A stretch of 64,000 bases of DNA from Pyxicephalus adspersus (Eukaryota; Chordata; Amphibia; Anura; Pyxicephalidae): assembly GCF_032062135.1 (NCBI RefSeq), contig NC_092859.1:93406639-93470638 (forward strand). Reading direction: 5' to 3'. A program made the translations under genes and the position numbers. Under the pieces are notes generated by a model. It was not told the origin of the DNA and did no database searches. It saw only the letters and a list, made by a program, of their open reading frames with translations. This document shows positions 30,896-44,706 of this stretch, piece by piece (the stretch's first letter is position 1; each line of letters begins with the position of its first letter).

Positions 30896-33800
30896 ATGCC
30901 TAAACCTAAGAAAAGGAGCGCCAGAGCCGCGGGTGAGTGGGGACATTGGGCGTAAAGCAGGCCCGGGTGTGTGGCGCGGGGCATGCCGGGTATGGTAGTC
31001 CTCACGCTCTCACGACAGAATTCGATCACATGGGGAGAGGGCCGGGCCTAGACTACAAATCCCAGACTGGGCAATCAGCTGGAGCCGGTATCTGTACGGT
31101 TTCCAGACTGTGAGGTGGCGAGGGCTCCGGGGACAGACTTGGCGCCCTAAAGTGAATGAAGCTGTGCCATTCCCTTCAGGCCTTTATCCACGTGTGTTTG
31201 TATGGTGAGGGGCAGAATGCGGCATGGGGACAGCAGTGCTCATGTGTAAACTGGCTAAGCAGACATGATCAGATCCCTCAATAATCTTCTTTAATAATAA
31301 CCATTTGTTGGGTTTTTATCTCTGATCAGACTTCAGCCGGGCCTCGGTGTCCATGCTGTGTAGTTTTATTCCCATAGCTGCTCTTGTTGAGCTCCTGGCA
31401 CCAATCACAGCTGGAGCTGCTATGTAAATGGAGCTTTAAATGTTTCACCCAAAATTTAGAGGCTTCCATGGAAACACAGCACCCCCTTCATACAGTGATA
31501 CTCCAACCTTACCCCCCCTCCCCCCTCTATATATACCCGCTGGATGAGCGCTCACACAAGGCTGATATATCTCCTGGTTGGGGGATGTGGTGAATATGTT
31601 GGGCAGGACAATGTGTACCCTACCTGCTATGTCAGTGGCTGGTCTATCTGCCCGGCTATGGGTTGGGAAGTGTCCCAAGCTGGAATGTGTTCTGGGGAGC
31701 ATTGGTTACGCTATGGATTATCACGGTGTCAGCCATAACACCAAATACCCTTTTGTGCTCCATAGCCCACAAGATTTTGAACAAGGCCTGGATCACCTTC
31801 TATACTGGCCTATCCCCATCCCCCACTGCCTGTGTGTTTAAGTGGAACCCCAATTTAAAAGTTGTTTGTATTTAATAAAGAAATCTTTAAACCTGTGATG
31901 TAATAAATCCGTTTTAGCCTTTGACTCTGGTGGCTGCTAAAGAGGTCTTTCCACTCAGTTGTGATACACAAAACTAAAAACTTTTACTGTTTTAAAACGT
32001 AATAACTATTAAAGATAAAAGCTTGAACATCCAACATCCCAGCAAAACACAGGCACACATACGTGAATATTCAAATGGTCCAACTTGGAAGGTAAACGAT
32101 TTGGGTCGGGACCCCTAGCATTCTTTCTACACTTAAAGTGAGAGTGATAGATTCCAGTCCTGGGAGCCGACATACAGGTCAGGTTTGTGGTATAAGCAGA
32201 GCATGCTCCTACTCTTCATAACTGTGCCAGCAAGGCCAAAATCATCACAGTGGCTAAAACTTTAAATTCTATGTTTGGCAGATGTATATTTCAGCTGTAC
32301 ACTTATTAGTTTGATGTTTCCCTTTTCATGCTTGGTACCATTGTCTTTGTCTCCTGACTTTCCCAAGAACCTTGTTGGTGCTTATTATTGGCATTGCCTT
32401 TACACTGACACTAATGATCTTTAACACATACACAGTTTCTTTAAATTGTCATCTATATGCTGGTTTCTGCAAATCATCATCCTATGCTTACTCATGCTTT
32501 CTGCTGAAGCTGTCATGATAAAGTTATGATGTAGACGCTGGTGACAACCAGACATCAGCTGATTAGCAGGCACCCCTAGTTAGATAAAAGTAGGAAAGCT
32601 GTACTTACAGGCTGAAGCTCTAACATATTGAAAGTGTAAAGAGATTGATGAGGAGAAGAAGAAAACACTCTAATAGGGGTTTCCATTTTTTAGGTGTATT
32701 TTCTTGCTTAGTATATGAATATTTAGTTTATTTGTTTACCTATGTCAGGAGTGTCAATCTTAAATACACAGAGGGCCAAAATTAAAAACTTAGACCAAGT
32801 TGGGACCCAAACTTGAAATTTATTGAAAATATATACTACCTAATCCATAACTAACAAAAAAACCTATACACACACTTTAGGGTTGAATAGACTAATTTCT
32901 TTTTATCTATGCAGGCTGTGTTGTTCATTCTCTCACATCACAAGTTTGTCTGACACTAAATATTACACTATGCAGTCTCTAATAGATTGAAACAATCACA
33001 AAGCCCCTGGTAGTCAGGCACCATGTGATCATTGCCTAGGCTTTGTGTCACATGATGGGTGTACAGGAATAATGCCAATGTATTGAAAATGATATGAGGT
33101 GGTAATGTGGGCGGGCTAGATGTAGTTCATTTTCAGAATTCTTCGAGGGGCAAAAAAAAAAAAAAAAATTGAGGGCCAGAGTTTGACACTCCTGACCTAT
33201 GTGCTTGTAATCTCCAAGTACTATGTTTATAAAGCACTACACGCTTTACATTTGTTTAGGTCACTAGTTAGTGTTGAGTAAATTGATTTAGTATTAAATA
33301 TAAGGAAGGCAATCTCTTGATTTGGATTGGATGAATTGGTATGTGACTTGGTATGTGACTATCGGGACAGTAACTTTAGGAATTACCGTAAGCTGTTTAG
33401 AGGCTAACATAATGTATTTAAAGCCAAACTTTACAACCTAAGCCACATATTGGGTAAATAAAAAAAAATATTGAAGTTTAATTTACTTTAGATTGTCAGC
33501 CTATAGTACAATCTAGTGGTACATTACCTATATTTGTCATCTTGGGGCAAAGGTAAAAAGTGAGACTTTAAATGGGCTTTAATATTTAAATTATTCATAA
33601 TTAAACATATCAAAATGTTACCAAAAGCGTATGTGGGCAGACTTTGTAAAATCATAAAGCCACGTGGTCTGATTGATAATTCATAGGTAATGGTAGATTT
33701 TACTTATTCTTACTAACTAATTTTTACTAACTCATCAGCTAACAAACAAGTGGATGGTACAAAGAATTTTTGGAGTCCATCAAGAGGTTAGATTGACATT

Positions 33801-34632
33801 AAAAGTAATATTTCAAGTAAAATCTGTGTTATTAATCAGGTTCATTCATTTGGCATTGGATCTCCTTTTAAAACATGATCAAATTCATTTTTTTGGTCAA
33901 GAAAAATGGACAATATTTAAATTTCAAAACTGCATATGTAATAGTATATTTTCTTTGTAGGTGGTCGGCAGAAAAATGTGTACCCGTTTAGTGATGATGA
34001 TTCCTCACTGGAAACTATGAGTCAGTGCAGTAGTTTTAGTGATGCTGCCAGCGTCCACGAGGATGGTAAGTTGTATTACTGATTAAAAGTGTATAAACTC
34101 CATCCATGCGCCTAATTATTTTAGTACAGTATGGCATATCTGGGTGGGTATGGGGGGATGGTATCAATTGTTGCTATTAGCAATGGGATTATACAAATGC
34201 AATTAAGATTCAATTAAGATAAAATTTCTCATAGCAGGTGCGGAAGTTGATGAAATGGCAGCACAGGAAGACTTTGAGTTCAAGTTGAAGGGTCTTGTTG
34301 AGCTTACAATGGACAAAAGGTATTTATGCTTATATTGGTGTTTTGTTTTGTTTTTTAGCATAATTGTATCTGGTAACTAGCCATCACTAAAATGATTGCT
34401 TTTTTTTGGGGGGGGGGCAGGCTTAGTCTTCTAAGTTCTGTCTGACTTGATTGACATGAAATAATTTGCAACAAATTTTTTTGACAAATGTATTTTTCAG
34501 TGCAAAGACAAGACAAGCTGCCCTTGAAGGCCTGAGGAAAGGTTTATCGTCCAAAATATTATATGACTTTATCCTAGAAAGAAGGCTAACAATCACAGAC
34601 AGCATTGAGCGCTGCCTAAAGAAGGGTATGTA

Positions 34633-34669
<37 letters not shown>

Positions 34670-37600
34670 TCACAAGCTCTGCATTGATTCACAGCTCTAA
34701 ATATTGCCTAATGAGATTTTAATTTCCTGGTCTTTTGGAGGAATGTAAAAATGCATAGCGAGGATCAAATACTTCGCCAATGCAATGTGCTCCCCTTCAA
34801 CTATGCCATAAACCCTGTAGTGAAAATGGGGAATATACTTTAGTATTCTCCCCAAAAAGCTTTGAAGGTGGGTTGCAACCCCTGTATTGTGATCCAGTTC
34901 TTGAGTAACCACCCAACACAGCTAGGTGGTTACTGAGAAGTGCTGGGTGGTGTGCCTGGCTAAAGGGGCTCGGAGGAGCACTGCTGTGCCCACTTGGTTT
35001 TTGACCTGACATAATGTAAGGGTTACAAGCGTTCCTTTCAACAGTGCAGGGTAGCCTAAATTGTGCAAGAACACTTCACTGTGAGCAAGCTTTGCAGCAC
35101 CTTTACGTTGCAAAGAAGTAAGCACAGGTAAACTAATCTTAAATTGCAAACTGTTATGATCACCTACTTTTTTTTTTTTTTTTTTTTTTCCTCTACATTG
35201 GCACACTGATTCTGGTATTTGTCTTTAGGAAAAAGTGAAGAACAGAGTATAGCAGCAGCTCTGTCCTGTCTCCTTTGCTGCCAGCTTGGCTCTGGTAATG
35301 AAAGTGAAGAGGTATTTCAAACCTTGGCTCCAGTTCTAAAGACTATAATTTGTGACAAAAGTGCAAGTACCCAGGCACGTCAAGCTGTAAGTACCAACTT
35401 GTTCACTTTTTTTAAACAGATTTTATTTACAGGATTTATTTGAATGATTTATTTTATATGAATTTAAAATTCCTGCATTTGTAGTTTAAGCTTCACTCTA
35501 CAGGATTAAATCAGGTTGGATGAGTTTGATCAACCTATATTTTTGAGTGTTGTAGGTTTCAAAGTGTATGTATAGGTAAAAATTGTTTAAAACAGACACA
35601 TTTGCTTTGCAGTGTTACTGACATTTCCTTCACATCTGTCCAGAGAACCAAGAGTTCTCCTAACATTGTTCTTGGAGGGTTATTTGTAAATTTACTTTCT
35701 TGGTGACAATAATCACTAGTACAAGTTGAGGGGGGGAGGGGTCTAACCCCCTCTACAAAAAAATATTAATAATTTTACTTGGAAATTCTATAAATGATAA
35801 ACTTGGGCTAATAAAAAGGGAACAAGGAAACCTAAAATCCCATCTTTTTTTCCCACAGTGTGCTACATACTTGGGGCTCTGCTGCTTTATTGCTGCTGAA
35901 GACATTGAGGTAATTAAGCTAATGTAATATAAACTAATAATGCTGTTAGATTTCCCATGGATTCCCATTGCTAAAACATCTTTGTTGAGTAGGACTTATA
36001 TGGAACGATGGAATGTCTGGAAAACATCTTTGCCAAGCAGTATCGTTCTGAAGCTGGGACTGAGAACTGTTCAGCACTTCACATCCAAGCTCTCCAATCA
36101 TGGACCCTTCTTCTCACCATCTGCCATACAAGTGAAGCAAAGAAGAAAATAGACATGTAGGTTACCATGGCTAAAAATTGAAGTTTTATCACTTCTGCTC
36201 TTGTACCTTTGCACCACTTATGGACAAGAGTATTGTTTACACTGGTGCTATAGGCCTCTTCATTTGATAACTTTAAGAAAAATGCTACATTCTGACTGGC
36301 CATAAGGTTCTGGTGCAGTTAATCACCCATGCCAGTGAACCTCTGCTTTAGGAGACTTCTATTAGTATCTTCTTTTTCATGGAAAACTAATGGGAGTGGT
36401 AGTGAGCAGTAACTCTTGCTTCCATTAGCTGTCCAATGTGCAGATCCTGTAGTGCAAGTGAGCAACAGGCATGGCTTGGTTTACAGAAACTTTAAAAACA
36501 CTGGTCAGAACGAAACATTTTTAAAATGCAGTCAAGCCGTTTGCTAGTGAGTTTTTAAATGTTATGCTGCCTTGTTGCAATGATGAACATGAAATTTGAT
36601 TCATGGGAAATACAAAAAAATAGTTTAAGGTTAAAACATCCAATTTTTATTTATTCAAATGGAGGAAGAGGGAAATTATGCAGCACCTTGATGTCCATAG
36701 TGTTGTCACGATCTGACCCTTAGACCTAGAAACCTACATGCTTCCATTTACCAATTAGTGCTGAAGTGCTCTATCAGGCGTGCACAATCCTTACTGTCTC
36801 ACTCAATTCCAGAGGTATAAAGGATGTCTTAGCAGAACATGAATATTAACTGTAGTAAAAACCATATGTCCATTTTAAACATTGCCAGTTTATACAGATA
36901 GAAACAAATTATTTAAATTGTTGCCTAAAACTGCTGTTTAGAGGGAGACTATTCTAAAAAGGGTTTAGGTTTGGAAGTGGTTGAATTCATAATTGTTTTT
37001 TTTACCATGTGTCTACAAATCCTGAGATACTTGTTACTTCTACAGACATCTACCCAAACTTCCACGACTGCTTTCCTGTGGGGATGTAAACATGAGAATT
37101 ACAGCTGGAGAAACGCTGGCTGTCCTGTTTGAAATGGCACGAGAAGCAGACGCAGTAAGTCAATACTATGTATCTAGAAAAAACTAATATGAAATGTTCC
37201 CTGATTAATGATAAATTCTGGGTCTAAATTCCTATTGTCTTGAGTGAGCTTCATTACTAATATGGCAGAAATTGACTATTTCTTTTACTGGACAAGCCAA
37301 TGTATAGAGACTCTTAATCTATGAAATGCTGGTACTGAAGTGTCATCAGCCCATGGGGAAGGCCTTCTGTGTCATGTAGCCTTAAATATGGTTGGCTCCA
37401 AGTGGGAATAAAAATAAAAAAATACAAAATAGCTTGAAGAGCTTTTTAGCGGATGGCTATATTTTTACTTGTATTTTACACTTTCAGTTCAGGTTCTGTT
37501 TTGAGACTCAATTGTTCTAGCCTTAGATACTAGCTCCTTGAATGTTGAGCATACCACTCCCTGATTTACATGCTTGTCTTGTCTCGGTGACTCGAGTACT

Positions 37601-39490
37601 AAACCCCTTTGAGTCCTTTTAACAGGCAAGCAACCAGCATTTTAAAATGTTTTTTTGCCGTTTTGTTAATTCCGATTCGCATCCCCGGGGTATTTTTTTT
37701 TTTTCCCCTTAGGATTTTTATTATGAAGACCTTGAACCCTTGACTCAGACTTTGAAATCTTTGGCTACTGATTGCAATAAACACAGGGCCAAAGTAGACA
37801 GACGGAAGCAACGCTCTGTTTTCCGAGATGTACTCAGAGCTGTTGAGGTATAGTATATTAATAGCTCTAAAATGGTGCCTGTTTCTGATTGGGTCATTTA
37901 TGGCACCTAATACAATGTTTCCATCTTGGGATTTATGTGCAGGATGGAAGCTTTTCCACTGAAATGATTCGTTTTGGCAGAGAGCACATGGACATTGACT
38001 GCTGGGTGAAAAGGCTAACATATGATGTTTTGAAGGAGCTGTTTGGTTCAGGAATGCAGCTTCATCTTCTGGTAAGATGGCGCTTTTGTATACCATAATT
38101 TTCATTTTTTTGTATATGAATGTAGATTGCTTAGTTTTGATCTTGAAGGGTTTGATATCAAACAATTTGAAAAGTAGAGTTCAGCTTAAACACCTGTTTT
38201 GGTTCACTAAAAAGTGGTGGAGGAGGAGGCGGCGGCTAGGATTTCAATGTCAGTGTTTGTGTGAACACAAAAACTAAAAAAAAAAAAAAACTCCAATATA
38301 CTTATGATGTACTATGGTTTCTTTATACTGTGGTGGGGGGATTGCAACAAATTTTGTTTTAAATATGAGGGGTAGATTGTAAAATGCACACAACTCACAG
38401 CCTTTTAACCAAGGTTTATATCCTTTTTAGACAAATGGCTTTCTGCGCAGTATTTTTGATCTTGGGCCACCATTGCGTGTAAGTGCAGCTGATATTCAAG
38501 AAATGAAAGTGTCCCGTGTTGAAAGGGTAAGATTATTTGTTATATCATTTTGTTTTTTTGATCTTTATTAGAAACACACACATGCTCTTGTATTTCTTAT
38601 GTTGGCCTAACATACCATGTAGCTTTTATTCAGTGTATTGTCATTTATTGCACACAAAACCCCATTTTGTCTTGCCAGTCTGTTTTTGAACACTACAAAC
38701 CCCACTTAAATGTAGAATACTTGTGTTTAGTCAACATATTAAAGATATAAGTTTCCTATGGCATTTAGAAATTCAAGTGTGCTGGTGTTTCTCAACTAGA
38801 GGTCTCTTGCGCAAGTTGTGCCGCTCAGGTCGGCCGGACACCAATGATTTTGTCAATCTGTAAGGGTGATTCCTCACTACTGTTCAGCAATGTAAGAGGC
38901 ATTTTTCCAACTGACAATCACGCTAATGTACTTTTAGCTGTGCACCCAAAGCTTTTTTTTTTTTTTTTCTTCTCCTTTTAAAGGGTTTCCCGTGTTAAGA
39001 GTTGAAATGCTGTTCTAGACTAGTTTAAAAGAACAGAATTTCTATAGTAGGCAGTTGCCTTACCAGGTAGTCAGACGCAAATCACTGTAGTTAGGACTAC
39101 CCTGTTTTCACAGTGATATTTAGGGTTTGCTTGCTGTTTGGTTACTATCTGCTGTGGAACCAACCAAAATTCATAGACTGTAGTTCATACATGCTTTCTA
39201 TGTGCACAGTGGGGCAAATATTTCATAACTGCTTGATGCATATATTTTGGTCAACATGGAAGCTAGACCTTTGTTTTTTTCAGATAGCATTAGTTATTGG
39301 GGTTTAATTTTCATTACTCTAGTTTCTTGTATAGTATGATAAATTCCTTCCTGGATAAACAAGCTTCATGTTAACAAATTGTTTTTCACCACTTAAGCAC
39401 ATGAACAATTCGGCTGCATTCAAGGCTCGCACAAAAGCTAGAAACAAACTGCGTGACAAGAGAATAGATGTTGTTGGAGAGTTCTTCTAA
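30896..39490 (+). CDS. IFRD1: Interferon-related developmental regulator 1 (IFRD1/TIS7), 12 coding exons
   Basis: IFRD1 is a transcriptional co-regulator linked to muscle and neutrophil differentiation and the stress response; its relative IFRD2 binds ribosomes. Coding exons: 30896-30932, 33961-34065, 34238-34319, 34501-34625, 35229-35386, 35859-35909, 35993-36156, 37046-37154, 37713-37847, 37943-38071, 38431-38526 and 39398-39490. They join in phase to 427 residues, slightly shorter than mammalian IFRD1. All introns are GT-AG; intron 6 is only 83 bp. Residues 1-13 are basic (MPKPKKRSAR), followed by the family's acidic/serine segment (NVYPFSDDDSS), an ARM-like helical body, KHRAKVDRRKQRSVFRDVL, and the C-terminal signature NSAAFKARTKAR ending VGEFF, which marks IFRD1 rather than IFRD2. 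The gene is intact. Confidence 0.96.
31161..32737. other. IFRD1 intron 1, left part
   Basis: Intron sequence with several short overlapping ORFs near 31400-31870, none with recognisable motifs. Nothing else seen. Confidence 0.45.
32746..33194. mobile_element. 449-bp hAT nonautonomous element in IFRD1 intron 1
   Basis: Terminal inverted repeats CAGGAGTGTCAA and TTGACACTCCTG (one internal T shifts the pairing slightly) are flanked by a perfect 8-bp duplication, ACCTATGT (32738-32745 and 33195-33202). There is no transposase. A run of about 18 A residues lies near the right end. Confidence 0.85.
33203..33960. other. IFRD1 intron 1, right part
   Basis: AT-rich intron ending in the acceptor TTCTTTGTAG. 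No repeat or gene recognised. Confidence 0.5.
34636..34667. repeat. Poly-T tract in IFRD1 intron 4
   Basis: A run of about 32 T residues begins ten bases after the exon 4 donor. A second T run near 35167-35189 precedes the next acceptor. The moderately GC-rich sequence between them looks like an inserted repeat, but I cannot name it. Confidence 0.85.
36157..37045. other. IFRD1 intron 7
   Basis: Intron sequence, AT-rich, without recognisable repeats or ORFs. Confidence 0.5.
38782..39012. repeat. Possible hAT-like fragment in IFRD1 intron 11
   Basis: The ends CTGGTGTTTCTCAACTAGAGG and, inverted, CAGCATTTCAACTC resemble the CAGTGTTTCTCAAC termini of hAT repeats such as the one at 46313. The 8-bp flanks do not match, so the call is weak. 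Confidence 0.3.
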
Positions 39491-39832
39491 ATATTCAGGA
39501 TGGGATCCAACCTGTGAATGTGTACACTCAACAGATGAAAAGAACAATTTTTTTTATTTGTTTTAGGCAGATATCACACGTGGATAAATGGCTTTAGTAG
39601 TGTTTCATTTATTGGATGGGAAAAGGGATGTAAAGTATACATGTTGGTTTGTAATAATTTGGAAATATTTATTTTGTATGTTAAAATCCAGTGATGTTCA
39701 ATTTCTCCTTGTATAGCATTTTCATATATAGAAATATTACTTAAGGTTTCACCAGACTTCTGCTGTTCAGATCCCATGTACTATCTTCGTGTGCATGCAG
39801 TAATTCAACTTCCTATACAAATATAACTTAAC

Positions 39833-39838
39833 AATAAA
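39833..39838 (+). other. IFRD1: IFRD1 proximal poly(A) signal
   Basis: AATAAA 343 bases after the stop codon, in an AT-rich 3' untranslated region. Confidence 0.55.
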
Positions 39839-40027
39839 TGTAGTTTGGATGCCTCTTGTACATCATGCCTGCTAAATATTTGTCCTTGACCTAATCCGTG
39901 CTAAAGCTTGATGAGGTTGCTTCTGTCTGCATATTCTCCAAAGCAGTGTTAAAAAAGAAATGTTTAAATACTTTTTTTAAATAATGTGTAACTGTAGAAA
40001 TGTTTTAAAATGTACTATGAATTTGAC

Positions 40028-40033
40028 AATAAA
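40028..40033 (+). other. IFRD1: IFRD1 distal poly(A) signal
   Basis: AATAAA followed about 20 bases later by the GT-rich CTTGTGTTGTC, the usual layout of a cleavage site. It is the better of the two candidates and implies a 3' untranslated region of about 560 bases. Confidence 0.7.
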
Positions 40034-40059
40034 GAATGTAATATGCTGATTCCTTGTGT

Positions 40060-41444
40060 TGTCCTATTAACTTTCTGTGACGGCAGCATGCCTTCACCAC
40101 TTTCTCTAAATTGGGATTTTTATATTGCTGTCCAGAATAGGCTGGTAGTACTTGGTGTACTCCAGTATCTTGGGGTTTAGGACACTTTATATCCCTGTGC
40201 CTTCATTCCACCTGTGGAATAGGTTTTTTTGTGGCCTGGGTGTTAGCCCAACTGATTTCCCTTGTCATTACTACTGTAAAATACCTGGTCATGTGATAAG
40301 TGTACTTGATTCTAAATCTTCGGAAAACATACTGCATCAGACTCATTGGCTGGAGAATATGGGTCTAGGATACAGTTCATTCAAGAATCCTGCTTTCTCT
40401 GGATAAACTTCAGAATCTTAGGGTTAAAGTTCTCCGGTCCAGGATTCCCTCAACACTGCTTTTGTATGTGTTCTAGGTCTGGTGGTAGCTCTCCAAGTCT
40501 ATTCAGCTTGTGCAATTTTACTCCAGACTATCCTGACAACAGAACATCCTGACATTAGCCAAGTATGCCACACCCTTGGATAGAACTTTTCCAAAGAATT
40601 TCTATCCCTACAGATATTCCAGCTGGTAGGTCATTTCAATCTGATTGTGCCATACCATTGTAAATTAAGCACCTAAGAGGTTGATTGGATCCTGTCTTGG
40701 GCAGGCCTTCATGCTTTATTCAGGTATACATACCTACATTTGCAGGTAGGACGCTGATTGTTTATGAACCTAGAAACTTACAAACTGGACCACTTGCCTC
40801 AGCTGCAAGGATCACCTATGGAACAGCTGATGTTCTGAGGGTTCAGTGGGATTGCCACACCTTGGTGTATTGTGTGCCTTCCTGATCTGCTATGCAGGAA
40901 CAAGATAGAAGTAATCCCAGTGATATCCATGCTATGGAGTGAATCTTTGTGAGCACTACCAAAGTTTGCGATGCTCTTTTGTCTTGTTGCCCAGCTTACC
41001 AAACTGTTGTCACTAGCTTTATTGGCATCAAAACTCAAGTTTTAAGGAATTGGCATATTCTGAATCAGAATAATACAAAGCTGTAAGGTGGAAGGGCTAC
41101 TACCTGTCCGAGCCATCACCTGACATGGAAGCCTGATTTCACATGGTGGGAGTTTCGGTTTCCACCCTGGCAATCCCTGTGGGATATTCTCCTTCCTGTA
41201 GTTTGGTATGAAAAAGGGTTTGGTGATTAATACTGTCAAGTTATGTCTTTGCCTAGTGCCACTTGATTTATTATTTTGGGACTTTTTTACACTCAAGTTC
41301 TCTGCTTGATACCTTGTGTGTGTGTATTTTACTATTTCTTGTTTGCTGGCCTCTCTCTGATTAGAACCCCTGCACATGGATTTTCCCATTTGGGTTATCT
41401 GGATATGGATATATATATATATATAAACATACACACTATGGTTG

Positions 41445-41477
<33 letters not shown>

Positions 41478-44390
41478 TATGGTTGTCTCTGCCTTTCACC
41501 TCGTGGGATATTGTGCCTCTGTCTATATCCAGTTTAGTTTATTGATGGAAGAAATCCTATTGTTTGGGCCTTTACATACTCCAGGAAGACAGATTGCATC
41601 TGGTATGAACCCAGTAAGTTTGCTCTGGCCTCTCATATCACACACTGTAGGGGAGAGACAGGCAGACAACCAAATATTGAGTTCTTAAGGATCTAACTCT
41701 ACCTTTGCCTTTCACATTCCATTTGATCTGAAGGTGCTTCTGTTCCCTAGAAAGCTGCCACATAGTCTTTTAACACCTTTTTCCATGTTGAGGCTCCAGC
41801 TGCTGATAGCCTTTTTGTTGGACTGCTTTTGGATGTGTTAATGGGAAAGTCTGGAGGTTGGGGTTATTGTGCTCACTGTAAAATACTTTAATCAAAAGAA
41901 GGTGAGAGGTCCCAATCCTCTGTGATTACCCACTCAATGGTTTTCTATCCCTATCAGAATAGGATGAGGGCATTTTCCTTACATTTTTTTATTAACTTAG
42001 GGGAGCAGACTTATCCAAAAAGATAAGACCTAATGTACCCAGCTGATGCATGGTTATGGAGTTAGTCATTTTAAGGGTTCTGCTGCAGGAGCTAATACAT
42101 TTTATAAACCACATGTTGGCACAGCTTTTTGCTTTGCCATGAAACATATGTAGGTAGGCTGTGCTTTGGATACTCTTCAATGGGTTGTTGCTAGCATTCA
42201 AGCATAATTGAAAGTACTTTAATTGTGCAGGACTGCTCATAGACTATTTTTTTTCTGCCCCTGTAAGAGCAAAAGTAAACTATTGCCACTTATTCTTTAG
42301 CAGCCACAACATGTGCTCAGGAAAATAAACAAATCTCATGAAAAAAAGTTATAGGTCTATTTGCGCACAACATGTATGCCTCCTCTACAAATGACTTAGG
42401 GAAGGAGGTTAAAAAAAACTAGCTACCTTGACACATAATTCCCTAACTAGTCAATGGAAATATTTTCTTTCTTCATGTTTACAGAACTGCAACTAAATCC
42501 AGTAAAATTGATATGACAAGGTATGGAAATAAGCTGCTTTCTGATATGTTTACTCTAGTGCTGTAATCTTTATATTTCTGATAATAAACCTTTGCAGCTG
42601 GGCCTATTCCTTTGTATTTTAAATCCAAATAAAAGTCATATATGCAATATATTTAAATCTCCGACCAAAAACTTACTGTGAAGGAAGAATCGTCCTAACA
42701 GAAAAAGGTTACTGTGCAGTCAAAGCTAAAGCACTGCACGAGGTGGCATGGATGAATATTTCTGCTAAATATAATCACAAAATGACTAGGAGAGATGAGA
42801 TGTTGCCGGTTAGCTAAATTATTGTGCTGGGTAAAAAGCCAGCAAATTTTAATACTGCAGATATAGCAAAGAAGTGCTTGCTGGTTAGAACAGCAAACAT
42901 ATTTGGTCTCCTCCCACTGGCTCTGTTCTACAAGTCTTGGTGGGGAAAAAATAATGTCCAAGCTATCTAAATCACTGGGAGATAAAGTTCTTATGTATGT
43001 TTAAATTTCTATTATGCTTTGCAATTTATTTAAAAAACACTGCCGTCAGCCAAATACCCAGGTAAAGGTGTTTAATATTAATTAAATATTCATATTTAAT
43101 TTTTGGCCAAAAGTTTGGAGTGTGCTGTGTCTGCTTAAAGTTTGACTTTGGCGGGCCTTTTTTCCTCCTTTCAGTGGGGAGGGGGTTAATAGTATGCTTA
43201 CTTTTTCAGAGTAAAACTTACTGTACTCCCTGCTCCATCCTTTTCTAGATCATATTACTTGGCCATGAGCCTCACTGGTGGTCTGACTGCTGGTATCATC
43301 CGCTTCTATGCAAGTCTATGAACCGTACTGGATGATGTCAAGACCTGCCAACAATTCATACCGGTAGTATGGCAGTAGAAAAGAGCTCCCACAGCCACAG
43401 GAGTGACAGATAAGGTAAGTCTCTGAAAGCATTATTCCCTATGATTTAATGCGGACAAAGCAATGGTTTACTCACATTCCTTTCCGTCTCCTGCTGCTCT
43501 GTGCCAGTAGCAGCAAAGAGATGAGGTCCTTTGTAATATAGTCATATATTAGTAATACAGTCATAACATAGGGCATGCACAAGGCAATAAATGTCTTTTT
43601 GTGTCTTTCTGCATAGTTAATTTTATATGTATTACATACTTTTAACTATTTTGCAATTGTAATTAGCAATATTGTGCAATTTAAGACTAAGCATAAGTTA
43701 CTTAAATGCCGAAATTGCCTGGATATCTGCTAAAAAAAAAAAAATACTCATTTGGAAGGTTCATCAATACCAATTAAAAAAACTCTATCTTCACATGCCA
43801 GCTGCTAAGTTTATATTTCCTTTGCAGATATCTACCTAGTTTATAGCAGATGTGTTGGACAGATACATTATATGACACCAGAACGTCCATTCTGCTAATA
43901 TGTTATGGGTAGCAAGTAGACAATAAAGGACCCAGAAGTAATTGCTATATTATGGACTGTAAAACTTTTTGGTTATCTCATTACAATTAAATAAATACCA
44001 TGGGAAGGTAGACACTGCATTTGTTTGCTAAACTGCTTTGTGAAAGTAGTAACAGTATGGTGTGCAAGTTTCCCATAGTGTTTGTCCAGTGTTGGCTTAT
44101 TGCAGCCTGAAACTAAATTTTTTTAAATAGATTTTACATAATGGACTTGACAATATAGTCTAAATTTTTCAAGTTAAATCAGAACATAAAAACTAAAAAC
44201 AAAATCCAAAATCCAAAAAACAAAAAACAAAATCCAATCTGCTCACACTAAAAAAGTCACATTTACAGTCGTTTATAATGGTCCACTTGTATGCAATCAA
44301 CATGTCATATTTTGATTTTTATATACTGCTCATAGGCCTGTTCTGTAAGGCTATTAAATCTGCAACACCACTAAGCAACCAACACAAAGA
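40060..44390. other. Downstream of IFRD1: no recognised gene
   Basis: The part at 40080-41800 is less AT-rich and could be an old LTR-type or other retroelement, but no enzyme motif was found. AT and CA dinucleotide tracts lie at 41409-41477. From 41800 to 44390 the sequence is AT-rich without recognisable features. The human neighbour LSMEM1 was not recognised. Confidence 0.4.
41449..41477. repeat. (CA)n microsatellite with duplicated flank
   Basis: About 14 CA units. The 13-bp word CACACTATGGTTG occurs both before (near 41432) and after (near 41473) the tract, so the array has probably expanded within a short duplication. Confidence 0.9.
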
Positions 44391-44394
44391 CCAA

Positions 44395-44706
44395 GGAGTA
44401 CTCCAGACAGAACAAAGACAAAGTTGTACAGACATACAGGTCAGGGATGGGTTAGAAAAATATATAAAACTTAGAATATGCCACAATGCACAATGAAATA
44501 ATTATAACAAAATTGAAAGAATATGGCACCACTTCAAACCTGGCCCAAGATGGCCGTTCACCAAAACTCATCCGCAGGACAATGAAGACTTTTATTCAGG
44601 AATGCAACAACACACCACGGATAAAACTGAGGGAACTCTACAGATCCTCAGTGGAGAATGGAGTATCTGTTCAAAAGACCACAATAAATTGTATATTCAC
44701 TGAATG
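44395..44706 (+). mobile_element. Tc1-like transposase N-terminal fragment
   Basis: A short open frame at 44486-44707 gives KLKEYGTTSNLAQDGRSPKL and NNTPRIKLRELYRSS with VENGVSVQKTTI, the paired helix-turn-helix region typical of Tc1 transposases. The catalytic DDE part is absent. The upstream frame (44395-44480) seems to hold the first helices. Confidence 0.65.

Larger units (their letters stand above)
30520..31160. promoter_or_regulatory. CpG-rich IFRD1 promoter region
   Basis: CpG density and GC content rise abruptly here (GCGCGCGTACGC, CGCCGGACAG) and fall again inside intron 1. The core promoter elements, the whole inferred 5' leader and the first coding exon are all contained. This is the typical CpG island of a broadly expressed vertebrate gene. 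Confidence 0.75.

Noticed and set aside
37599..38165. 188-codon minus-strand ORF
   Set aside because: It is a shadow of IFRD1 exons 9 and 10 and the introns around them; the plus strand is the coding one.
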